Shown in pieces: positions 16,423 through 22,771 of a DNA stretch of 32,903 bases. The notes beneath the pieces are model-generated. The model saw nothing but the letters and a program-made list of their open reading frames with translations. It was not told where the DNA came from and did no database searches. A program made the position numbers and the translations under genes. The stretch spans positions 1 through 32,903 of the forward strand of contig NZ_BMQA01000070.1 in the NCBI RefSeq assembly GCF_014647875.1, read 5' to 3'. Position 1 is the first letter of the stretch, and each line of letters opens with the position of its first letter. Source of the stretch: Streptomyces brasiliensis (GTDB lineage: Bacteria; Actinomycetota; Actinomycetes; Streptomycetales; Streptomycetaceae).

Positions 16423-16625
16423 CCGCTGTAGCAGTGGAGATCTCTCCCAGGCGCCCGCCCCCGGACGACGGGCCCACCCAGGCCGGTGATGGCCTGCCGT
16501 ACTTCACGCGGCCAGTCCTGGCCCCGGCCGCGAAGGTCACCCGGATCACCGGCATCGCCGACATGGACCCGCTCATGGACAGTGCCAAGTGCTCGTGCAA
16601 CGCGGGCGACGACAACCCTCACTGA
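16419..16625 (+). CDS. Candidate RiPP precursor peptide (Cys-X-Cys tail)
   Basis: 68 aa from ATG 16419 after AAAGGAAA. Leader-like part: MTAVAVEISPRRPPPDDG. Middle: PYFTRPVLAPAAKVTRITG. C-terminal core candidate: AKCSCNAGDDNPH, with the only two Cys of the peptide as CSC, next to Asn and Asp residues. It directly follows, and overlaps, the SPASM tail of a radical-SAM enzyme, so I infer a substrate for thioether or other radical cross-linking. I do not recognise a named RiPP class from memory. The gene itself is intact, although its maturase is truncated. A 10-bp stem follows at 16657-16689. Confidence 0.6.
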   Translation: MTAVAVEISPRRPPPDDGPTQAGDGLPYFTRPVLAPAAKVTRITGIADMDPLMDSAKCSCNAGDDNPH

Positions 16626-16656
16626 CCTGATCAGCCCCTGATCCGGTCATGAACGC

Positions 16657-16689
16657 GCAGGCCCCGGCCGCCTGGGCATCGGGGCCTGC
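16657..16689 (+). terminator. Terminator stem after RiPP precursor
   Basis: GCAGGCCCCG (16657-16666) pairs perfectly with CGGGGCCTGC (16680-16689), with a 13-nt loop and no U-tract. It lies between the precursor and the following acetyltransferase gene, so it may reduce rather than abolish read-through. Confidence 0.6.
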
Positions 16690-16720
16690 GGCGCCCGTGC
16701 GACGTGGGTAGCGTGCGGCC

Positions 16721-17587
16721 ATGCGTTTTCACTGGGGCTGGATGGAGCCCGTGATGCCCGTGCCGTACGTGCCGACTCTTGGCCCAGTCCATCCCGATGA
16801 CCCGATTCCTGACCTCTTCGAGGCCGTCGTCGAGATCGCCGGAACGGGGCGCTTCCTCCCGTACGACAAGGACCGTCGCTGGTCCGAGACCAAGATCGAA
16901 CACGTCTTGGTCGACGCCATCGAGCACGATCGGAGCCAGACCCTGATCCCCACCCTCACCGACCGAGGCGCAGGCACGGTCAAGGTCCACGTGTACGGCG
17001 CGGAGCCCGGCAGCCTGTCCGCCGGTGCCGACCTGGCCCGGAAGCTGGCCCCGGCCCACGGTGCCGCGAAGGCCCGCGTCGTGTGGTTCCTCGGCCCTGA
17101 CGAGCCCGAGGCGTACACCCGCGGCACACGCGTCTAGTTCAAGGACTTCACCCAAGGGCCCGGATGCGCTCCGGTCCTGCCGGTGCAGGAGCACCAGCAG
17201 CTCCCTGATGAGGCCCGGTTCGCCGAGTTCGCCGAGCAGATGGCCGAGGACGGGTTCGTGTTCCTCCACGAGCAGATGCGAGCCGGAACCGTTGGCCCCG
17301 TCCTCACCGTGCTGCACGACGGCCGCGTGGCCGGCGCTATTGGACCCATGGAAACCATGACCAGCCCTAGCGGCGCCCCACGACTGCTTCCGCAGTACTT
17401 CGGCGTCCTGCCGCAGCACCGCGGGCGTGGATATGGCCGCGCCCTGTGGCGCGCGGCGATGCACTGGGGGCACCAGCACGGCGCCGCGTATCAACTCCTC
17501 CAGACCGAGGTGGGGGGCGCATCCGACCGCCTGTGTGGGGCCGAGGGACTGGCATCGCTCGGGTTCGTCAACCAGACGGATGTGTGA
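16721..17587 (+). pseudogene. GNAT acetyltransferase split by one amber codon
   Basis: A single frame spans 16721-17587 (289 codons) with one internal TAG at 17135-17137. The first half, to GTRV, is a conserved N-terminal domain (MRFHWGWMEPVMPVPYVPTL, VWFLGPDEPEAY). The second half from FKDFTQGPG contains the acetyl-CoA binding segment YFGVLPQHRGRGYGRALWRA of the GNAT fold, which acetylates amines. CAG (Gln) to TAG is a simple transition, so this is probably a recent loss, or a read-through or sequencing issue. A GTG at 17183 could start the C-terminal half alone. Its position beside the RiPP precursor suggests a tailoring or immunity role. Confidence 0.65.
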
Positions 17588-17700
17588 CGTTGCAGCGAAG
17601 TCCCCTGTACGCCTCGGCCGTGGGGGTGGCGACCAGCCTGCACAACTTCTACGGCCGGTATGTGCGGCCTGTGGCGAAAGGACTGACGACGTGGACCTGA
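17584..17700 (+). CDS. Small 38-aa ORF coupled to GNAT and SDR genes
   Basis: GTG 17584 overlaps the GNAT stop (GTGA) and encodes VTLQRSPLYASAVGVATSLH with a tail NFYGRYVRPVAKGLTTWT. It overlaps the next start (GTG 17691) by 10 bp. The tight packing supports translation, but I recognise no family. It could be a remnant of a larger gene. Confidence 0.35.
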   Translation: MTLQRSPLYASAVGVATSLHNFYGRYVRPVAKGLTTWT

Positions 17701-17880
17701 GCGGTAGGAAGATCCTGGTCTTCGGTGTCCTCACCGAGACCAGCATGGGATTCAAGATCGCCGAGGCGGCGACGATGCGGGGCGCGGACGTGATCCTCGC
17801 CAACGCCCCAGGCCGGCCCAGCTCCATCATGGGCCGCATCGCCGGGCGGCTGCCGAAGGAGCCGGTGGCGTGCCTGTCCG
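17691..17880 (+). pseudogene. SDR / FabI-like enoyl reductase, N-terminal stub
   Basis: GTG 17691 opens VDLSGRKILVFGVLTETSMG, the nucleotide-binding start of FabI-type short-chain reductases, followed by FKIAEAATMRGADVILANAPG. After about 60 residues (VACLSAD) the family similarity ends at a 16-bp tandem repeat, and the frame becomes Arg-rich. The catalytic Tyr/Lys region is missing. It was probably part of the RiPP cluster operon and was cut by recombination. Confidence 0.6.
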
Positions 17881-17906
17881 CGGATACGCCTGTCCGCGGA
17901 TACGCC
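17875..17906. repeat. 16-bp perfect tandem repeat at a gene junction
   Basis: TGTCCGCGGATACGCC occurs twice in direct succession (17875-17890, 17891-17906), and an imperfect third copy starts at 17907. It sits at the point where the SDR gene similarity ends and may be a recombination scar. Confidence 0.6.
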
Positions 17907-18238
17907 AGTCCGCGCGGAAGCTGTCGCCCCGGGCATGCTCGACCTCGGCGTACAGGTCGGCCAGTCGCGGTCGCCGGCCGATGGAGAGCAGCACATCGGT
18001 CCGGGCGGCGAAGACAGACATCGAGCACGAGCAGCCTTTCCGAACTATGAGGCGGCGCCCTCGGAAACGGGATATGGCGGGGCTGATTTCTCCGGGGTTG
18101 GTGGGAGCCACGGCTCCGGCGAGATCGGGAGCCATCTAGATTCCGGTGAGATTGGGAGCCACCCCTGTGGAATGGTGTGGAACATGATGCTTTCGGCGTA
18201 TTTTGCGGCTGTGGGCCATTTGGCCGTCACGCTGCTCG
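17907..18238. other. Scrambled region with three 21-bp near-repeats
   Basis: No gene is supported. Three related 21-mers with consensus TCCGGNGAGATNGGGAGCCA occur at 18091-18111, 18115-18135 and 18142-18162 in the same orientation. The arrangement resembles the multiple terminal transposase sites of IS21-like elements. A short minus frame (FAARTDVLLSIGRRPRLADL near 17990) may be remnant coding. No intact transposase is present. Confidence 0.4.
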
Positions 18239-18460
18239 TCAGTCGGCTTGTCGGCGGCACGTGAGGTATAGCGGCATGAAGATGATCCACAAGCACAGGC
18301 AGCCGAGAGCCCACGTGGCGGGCTTGCTCACTTCGATCGGGCCCGCCGAGAAGTACACAGGCGTTCCCCGCCTGGCGCGGAGCGTGGCGTCTTGGTAGAC
18401 CCAGAACACCGTCGCGAGGAGGAGCGCTACGGGAATCAGCATGGTGGCGTACGACCCCAT
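18239..18460 (-). CDS. Small two-TM membrane protein
   Basis: 73 aa, ATG at 18460 overlapping the stop of the upstream gene by one base (TGATG). Two hydrophobic helices: MLIPVALLLATVFWVYQDA and ATWALGCLCLWIIFMPLYL, joined by a polar loop with RARRGTPVYFSAGP. I recognise no named family. The one-base overlap shows translational coupling to the PH-like gene, suggesting that the two products act together at the membrane. Third gene of the operon that starts at 19471. Confidence 0.6.
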   Translation of the reverse strand: MGSYATMLIPVALLLATVFWVYQDATLRARRGTPVYFSAGPIEVSKPATWALGCLCLWIIFMPLYLTCRRQAD

Positions 18461-18786
18461 CACTCGGGGCTCTTCTCCGCGATGATGCGGGCGACGGCGG
18501 CTGCATCGTCCGGTGTGATCGTGGGGCGGACCCGGTGGCCCACGTCGAGCACGAGTGCCACACCCTTCTTCGGCCGGCTGGGGTCGAAGTTCCACCAGTG
18601 GACGAAGTCTCCCGAGCCCCAGATGCGCCACCTGCGCACTTTGTTCGCGCCGGTCAGGGGAAGCGTCTCCACGCCCCTGATCGAGGCATAACGGATCGTC
18701 TTTGCCCCCCATGGGTAGTAGCGGAGGATAGCGATCCCCTGGTCGTCGCAGCGGATCGTGCCGTCGTCGTAGGTGGGCGTGGCCAT
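18460..18786 (-). CDS. Hypothetical protein, bacterial PH-domain-like
   Basis: 108 aa, ATG at 18786 after AAAGGCAG. The pattern TIRCDDQGIAILRYYPWGAK, IRYASIRGVETLPL, WRIWGSGDFVHWWNFD and VALVLDVG, then a helix PDDAAAVARIIAEKSPE, is what a small PH-like beta-barrel with a C-terminal helix looks like. No catalytic residues are seen. It lies 55 bp after the DUF3887/HTH gene and overlaps the small membrane protein gene, so it belongs to that operon. Confidence 0.6.
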   Translation of the reverse strand: MATPTYDDGTIRCDDQGIAILRYYPWGAKTIRYASIRGVETLPLTGANKVRRWRIWGSGDFVHWWNFDPSRPKKGVALVLDVGHRVRPTITPDDAAAVARIIAEKSPE

Positions 18787-18841
18787 GCTTATCTGCCTTT
18801 CCTGACGGTCCGCCAGTTGCCCCGGGGAGCGGTGGAGCGGT

Positions 18842-19471
18842 TCACGGGGTTTCGGGTGCGAGGATGAAGAGGCCAGCGACCTTTTCGTCTGTGTCGAATG
18901 CGACGCGGGCCTTCATGTCGCCGGCCTCGTAGCGCAGCGGGACGTCGACGACCGTGTGGTCGCCGATGCGGCGAACGAACGGCTCGCCCTCGCCGAAGCC
19001 CTCGAACGCGCCGACCAGACCGGCGACCGTGGCCAGCCCGTCGAGGCGGACCTCGTCGGTGAACGCCGCCAGCACCTCGGCATTGAACGACCGGCGGGCT
19101 TCGTCCATACGGCCGTCGAGGACGGCGGCCGCGATCTCGGTGGCTCGGGCGGCGGCGTCGGTCATGCGCACGGTCTTGTCCATGGGTTCTCCCGTTCTCG
19201 GGTCGATGGGCTTGCCGAACCGCTGGAACGCGGCCTGGCGGGTGACTCCGAGCAGGTCCCCGATCTCCTGCCAGGTGTGGCCGGCATCCCGGCACTGCTG
19301 CACGCACAGCTTCAGTACCTGCTCCGCCAGGCCGTCGACGTCCTCGGCGAGTCGGACGAGGTCGAGATAGGCCGGCTGGGCCACTGGGCTGCCAGCCGAC
19401 CCCGCCAGGGCGGCGGCCTGCGCGGCGAGGCGAGCAGCCAGGCCCGCGAGAGGCATCGGCGAATCAGTCAC
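18842..19471 (-). CDS. HTH protein with DUF3887-like domain
   Basis: 209 aa from GTG 19471 (VTDSPMPLAGLAARLAAQ). Residues about 60-95 form a helix-turn-helix, DAGHTWQEIGDLLGVTRQAAFQRFGKP. Residues about 105-205 form an NTF2-like DUF3887 domain: GRMDEARRSFNAEVLAAF, VRLDGLATVAGLVGAFEG, VVDVPLRYEAGDMKARVAFD and KVAGLFILAPE. DUF3887 domains occur in hydrolase and peptidase fusions, but here the partner is a DNA-binding domain, so I infer a ligand-responsive regulator. Two copies of an imperfect palindrome directly abut the start codon (19474-19518), which supports autoregulation. It leads a three-gene operon. Confidence 0.75.
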   Translation of the reverse strand: MTDSPMPLAGLAARLAAQAAALAGSAGSPVAQPAYLDLVRLAEDVDGLAEQVLKLCVQQCRDAGHTWQEIGDLLGVTRQAAFQRFGKPIDPRTGEPMDKTVRMTDAAARATEIAAAVLDGRMDEARRSFNAEVLAAFTDEVRLDGLATVAGLVGAFEGFGEGEPFVRRIGDHTVVDVPLRYEAGDMKARVAFDTDEKVAGLFILAPETP

Positions 19472-19473
19472 AT

Positions 19474-19518
19474 GTCAAGGATGCCTTTACGGAGTTCGCT
19501 CGTCAAGGAGGCCTTTAC
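19474..19518 (-). promoter_or_regulatory. Tandem palindromic operator upstream of HTH/DUF3887 gene
   Basis: Read on the minus strand, GTAAAGGCCTCCTTGAC (19502-19518) and GTAAAGGCATCCTTGAC (19474-19490) are 17-bp direct repeats differing at one base and 28 bp apart. Each is itself an imperfect inverted repeat, GTAAAGG-N3-CCTTGAC. They end 2 bp before the GTG start. TTGAC may double as a -35 box. They are the likely binding sites of the HTH protein. Confidence 0.65.
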
Positions 19519-19689
19519 ATCGCCCAGTGCAGCCTCCGCGCGTCCCGCCAGCTACCCGCGGCGTCACCTCCTTCGGTGGGTCTCGAACTCGCCGGAAAAT
19601 GGCAGTCGCGGGCGAGTACATCGCCGCCACCGGAGCAGTAGGGGCTCTCGAACGCGGCGGAGCCCTGGCTCTCGCACGACCCGATGAAA

Positions 19690-19980
19690 TCAGCGGGGCT
19701 CGTCGTGATTCTCCGGGGATGATCGGCATACCCAGCGTGACCGGGGTGCGGTTGCGGTTCCTGGTGAGGCGGTCGAGGGAGGCGAGTTTGTTGCGCGCGG
19801 CTTCCAGACTGATCTGGAGTCCTTGGACCTCGCCGCGCCAGCCGTTGACGCGGGCCTCCTCGATGCGGTCACCGAGGTTGCAGATGATCTCTTCCAAACG
19901 TCGCCGCTGCTGCGGGTCGACGCGGAGCATCGGACACCGGACGCAGGCTTCGAACTTGACCACGGGGTGCCCTGACTGAT
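19690..19980 (-). pseudogene. Tyrosine recombinase C-terminal fragment, copy 1
   Basis: The minus frame reads FEACVRCPMLRVDPQQRRRLEEII, then NLGDRIEEARVNGWRGEVQG and LQISLEAARNKLASLDRL. This is the Zn-knuckle plus coiled-coil tail of long Streptomyces site-specific integrases of the Tn554-like type. The catalytic domain is absent upstream: the next gene lies on the other strand. A related tail exists at 20300-20510. Confidence 0.5.
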
Positions 19981-20006
19981 GCGGGGACGTCGGTAGGGTC
20001 GGGGCA

Positions 20007-20282
20007 GTGACAGGAAATCGGGGCCGCTGGCCAAAGATCGCTCAAGATCGTGGCATTGAGGACGTGACGCTACTCATCCTCGAATGGCTGGGTGAGCAGG
20101 GCGTGAATGCCATGATCAGAGTGGACGCCGAGAGGGCGGCTGACAACGCGCCAGCGTGGACGTTCGCGGCCAGTGGGGGTCCCCTGGACCAGGGCATGCG
20201 TGCCGATGGGAGGACTGTGCAGCAGTGCATGTCCGCTGCTGTGGCCAAGCTGCGCGAAGCCGGACTGTCCGTCCCGTTTTGA
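20007..20282 (+). CDS. Hypothetical 91-aa protein
   Basis: GTG 20007 (VTGNRGRWPKIAQDRGIEDV). The middle contains LILEWLGEQGVNAMIRVDAERAADNAPAWTF, with AASGGPLDQGMRADGRTVQQC and a final KLREAGLSVPF. The alternating strand/helix pattern looks like a real small soluble protein common in Streptomyces recombinase neighbourhoods, but I cannot name the family. It lies between two recombinase tail fragments. Confidence 0.55.
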   Translation: MTGNRGRWPKIAQDRGIEDVTLLILEWLGEQGVNAMIRVDAERAADNAPAWTFAASGGPLDQGMRADGRTVQQCMSAAVAKLREAGLSVPF

Positions 20283-21030
20283 TCTCCGTTCGCCCGCTGA
20301 TTTCGATCACGGCGTGGGTCTCCTCGCCTTTGCAGTTCCTGCGGAGGCTTCTCCTCGGCGCCTGCGAGGCTGACCTGGAGTCCTTCGACCTCGCCAAGCC
20401 ATCCTTCCCGTTCGGCCTCGGCGATACGGGCGATCAGGTTGTCGCGGATGTCGGCCAGCCGTGCCTGTTGGGCTGGTGCCGGCGAGGAGTACCGAACCCC
20501 GACTGAGGAGGAGTGGGACTCCTTCCTCGCCCAGGCGGGATTCGCCGCGGCAGGCTCGGCCGGTAGCGGCCCACCCGCTCGGGCTTCCAGCCGTCCATCG
20601 GATTGTGGTGCGCGTGAGCCTGCCCAGAGCGGCAGGACAGATCCAGCGGGAACGGGTTGAGCAGCGGGCCGGTCCCCGCATCGCGGTGCACATCGTAGAA
20701 CCGGCGCAGGACCGTCTGTCTGTGCACGACGGTGGCCGGAGCGTATCCGGATCCGGTCGACGGCTTCCCGGTCACCGGGTTCACGACACCGGCTCCCCGT
20801 ACCGCTCGCAGGCCCTGGGCCTTGACTTTCCTGGGTTTGACGGTCTCTTGGATCCAGCAGCTGAAGTCCCGGGCTTCCCGACGGGTCGCCCGGTCCCAGG
20901 GAACGTCCACGGCCTGCAGGAACCGCCACCACCGCAACAGATCCATCCCGTAGGAGCGAACCGTTGACGGCGCTTTCCCGGCCGCCAGCAACTCCTGGAT
21001 GTAGTGAAAGGGCTGGGCGCGGGGCTGGGA
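20282..21030 (-). pseudogene. Tyrosine recombinase with internal deletion, copy 2
   Basis: From about 21030 the minus frame gives HYIQELLAAGKAPSTVRSYG, then MDLLRWWRFLQAVDVPWDRA, ATVVHRQTVLRRFYDVHRDA and LLNPFPLDL: the N-terminal core-binding (SAM-like) domain. At about 20590 the sequence jumps, in another frame, to the tail AQQARLADIRDNLIARIAEA and EGWLGEVEGLQVSLAGAEEK. The catalytic R-H-R-Y domain in between is missing. The tail is a diverged copy of the fragment at 19690-19980, so two related integrases once lay in tandem. Confidence 0.65.
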
Positions 21031-21398
21031 TGCGCCATGTCATTGGATTGTCTGGGGGTTTGGGGGAGTGTACCGGTCTCTGTGTGGGGGTGGGTGTTCG
21101 GGGGTGTGGCCGTGGGTGGCGGATGTGCTGTGGTGGTCGTGGTGCGGTGCCCGGGTGCGGTGTTGAAGGGTTGTCGGTTTCGGTGGCGTCGGTGGCCGGG
21201 CCGGGCGTGGGCCATGGTGGGGGGTGTTCGGCGTGGTCTGGCGGGCTGACGCACGCCGTCCGCGTCGTGTCACCCTGCGTGACTGCCGCGCCGGCCGCTC
21301 ATTGGCGCTGGTGCTGCGGGCCGCCGGCGCCGGCATGCAGCTTCCTGCCGTCGGCCTGCTGTCCCTCGCCGGCGAAGGGCGTATCAAGGAGTTCCGGG
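21031..21398. other. G/T-rich strand-asymmetric stretch, no clear gene
   Basis: Between about 21050 and 21240 the plus strand is strongly G and T rich with many runs of four or more G, while the complement gives His/Thr/Pro-rich frames that look like artefacts. A plus frame at 21224-21420 (ALVLRAAGAGMQLPAVGLLS) may be a small remnant. The stretch lies just downstream of the sbnA-like gene. Confidence 0.4.
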
Positions 21399-22412
21399 TC
21401 ATGGTCTGGTCGTGGTCTGTTCTTCGTTCCCTGTGGGGGTGTGGGCGGCGGCGTCTTCGAGTATGTCGTTGCCGTAGAGGTCGTGTATCCAGTTGGTGTG
21501 GTAGATGGTTTCGAGGTAGCGCTCGCCGAGGTCGGGGGCGATGGCCAGGGCGGTCGGCTGCCGGGGGGGTGCTGGCTGCTGGGCGAGCCAGCGGGTGGCG
21601 CCGCTGACGACGGTGCCGGTGGAGCCTCCGAAGAGGAAGCCGCGGCGGGCGAGTTGGTGGCAGGTGCGGATGGTGTCGGCTTCGCTGACGTGTATCACTT
21701 CGTCCACGTAGGAGTCGTCCAGCAGTGGTGGACGGACGCTGGTACCGAGGCCGGGGATCATGCGTCGGCCTGGGGTGTCGTTGAAGGTGACGGAGCCTTC
21801 GGTGTCGATGGCGACGATGTGTACCGGCCTGTGCCATTCGCGGAAGTAGCGTGCGCAGCCCATGAGTGTGCCCGTGGTACCGGCTCCGATGAAGAGGACG
21901 TCGAGGTCGGGAAAGTGGCGGGCGATGGCCGGGGCGGTGGTGCGGTAGTGGGCCATGTGGTTGTTGGGGTTGGTGTATTGGTTGAGCCACACGTACCGGT
22001 CGTCCGATGCACACAGGGCGCGGACGTGGTCGATGCGCGCGCCGAGCAGGCCGCCTTGCCGGGCGGGCTCGGTGACGATGTGGACCTGGCTGCCGAGTGC
22101 TTCCATGAGCAGCCGGGTGGGCAGGTTGCAGCGGGTGTCGGTCACGCACACGAACCCGTAGCCCTTGCTGGCCGCGATCATGCTCAGGGCTACCCCGAGG
22201 TTGCCGGAGGAGGATTCGACGAGGACTTTGCCGTCGGTGAGCAGACCGTCGCGTTCGGCGGCTTCGACCATGGCGGCGGCAGCCTTGAGTTTGATCGAGC
22301 CGGCGAAGTTGAAACCTTCACATTTGAGGAACAGCTGGTGTCTGGTGATTGCCTCCAGGTCGATGTAGAGGTCGTTCTCGTTGAATTCCTGAGGGGTGGA
22401 TATGACCGGCAC
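21399..22412 (-). CDS. sbnA: SbnA-like N-(2-amino-2-carboxyethyl)-L-glutamate synthase
   Basis: 337 aa from GTG 22412, 6 nt after AGGAGG (GATCAGGAGGCAACC). A PLP-dependent fold-type II enzyme: the lysine Schiff-base region is FNFAGSIKLKAAAAMVEA, the phosphate or asparagine loop is VESSSGNLGVALSMIA, and the PLP-binding GAGTTGTLMG is present. The family reaction joins O-phospho-L-serine and L-glutamate to make N-(1-amino-1-carboxyl-2-ethyl)-glutamate, the precursor of L-2,3-diaminopropionate (Dap). The cysteine-synthase-like fold is shared, but the N terminus FNENDLYIDLEAITRHQLFL and the pairing with SbnB favour SbnA. It is divergent from the NRPS operon, which ends with sbnB, and the two should be co-regulated from the 22413-22771 region. 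Confidence 0.88.
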   Translation of the reverse strand: MPVISTPQEFNENDLYIDLEAITRHQLFLKCEGFNFAGSIKLKAAAAMVEAAERDGLLTDGKVLVESSSGNLGVALSMIAASKGYGFVCVTDTRCNLPTRLLMEALGSQVHIVTEPARQGGLLGARIDHVRALCASDDRYVWLNQYTNPNNHMAHYRTTAPAIARHFPDLDVLFIGAGTTGTLMGCARYFREWHRPVHIVAIDTEGSVTFNDTPGRRMIPGLGTSVRPPLLDDSYVDEVIHVSEADTIRTCHQLARRGFLFGGSTGTVVSGATRWLAQQPAPPRQPTALAIAPDLGERYLETIYHTNWIHDLYGNDILEDAAAHTPTGNEEQTTTRP

Positions 22413-22771
22413 GGTTGCCTCCTGATCTGTGTGTGAACCGTCTCCACCAGTACGCGGGATCATCCCTGGTTCCGTCATGCCGCCGGAATTCGGGGCTTGA
22501 CAATGGCCGGGCTCGCGCGTAGTGGCGCGGATTCCTGGGATTCGGGGAGGGCGTTCCGGCGGCGTGCTCGGTGCCTTCCGTCTGGGTTTGTCCCGGCGTG
22601 TACCGCCACCCGTGTGTGGTGTCAAGTTACGAGATTCAGCGGCGTGACGACGTCGTGCCGGCCGGGCGTACTGGTGGGGCGGGCGTCAGGAATCCGCCGC
22701 GAAAGGCTCTGGCGCTTTTGCGGGTGGGAGAAGCCCACCTCCACCACCACACCGACGGCATCGGAGCTCAC
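22413..22771. promoter_or_regulatory. Divergent promoter region of the Dap/NRPS locus
   Basis: This 359-bp gap separates the minus-strand sbnA gene from the plus-strand operon. It holds the shared dyad element at 22618-22653 and no convincing small gene, although a plus frame is open through its right half. Confidence 0.55.
22618..22672 (+). promoter_or_regulatory. Shared dyad element / candidate promoter, copy 2
   Basis: The 36-nt block (22618-22653) matches 10335-10370 with four mismatches. It has GTTACG-N11-CGTGAC (22626-22648), an inverted repeat with one mismatch. CGTACT (22667-22672), 18 nt after GTGAC, parallels CTTACT in copy 1 and may be a -10 box. It lies 118 bp upstream of the carrier/membrane NRPS gene. 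Confidence 0.6.

Noticed and set aside
14682..16625. A single 647-aa plus-strand protein
   Set aside because: It is a chance read-through of antisense solenoid sequence, an IS4 transposase fragment, out-of-frame SPASM DNA and the RiPP precursor, not one gene.
22571..22771. N-terminal extension of the carrier/membrane NRPS
   Set aside because: The open frame upstream of ATG 22772 passes through the shared dyad element and has no protein-like features; the ribosome binding site GGAG favours 22772.
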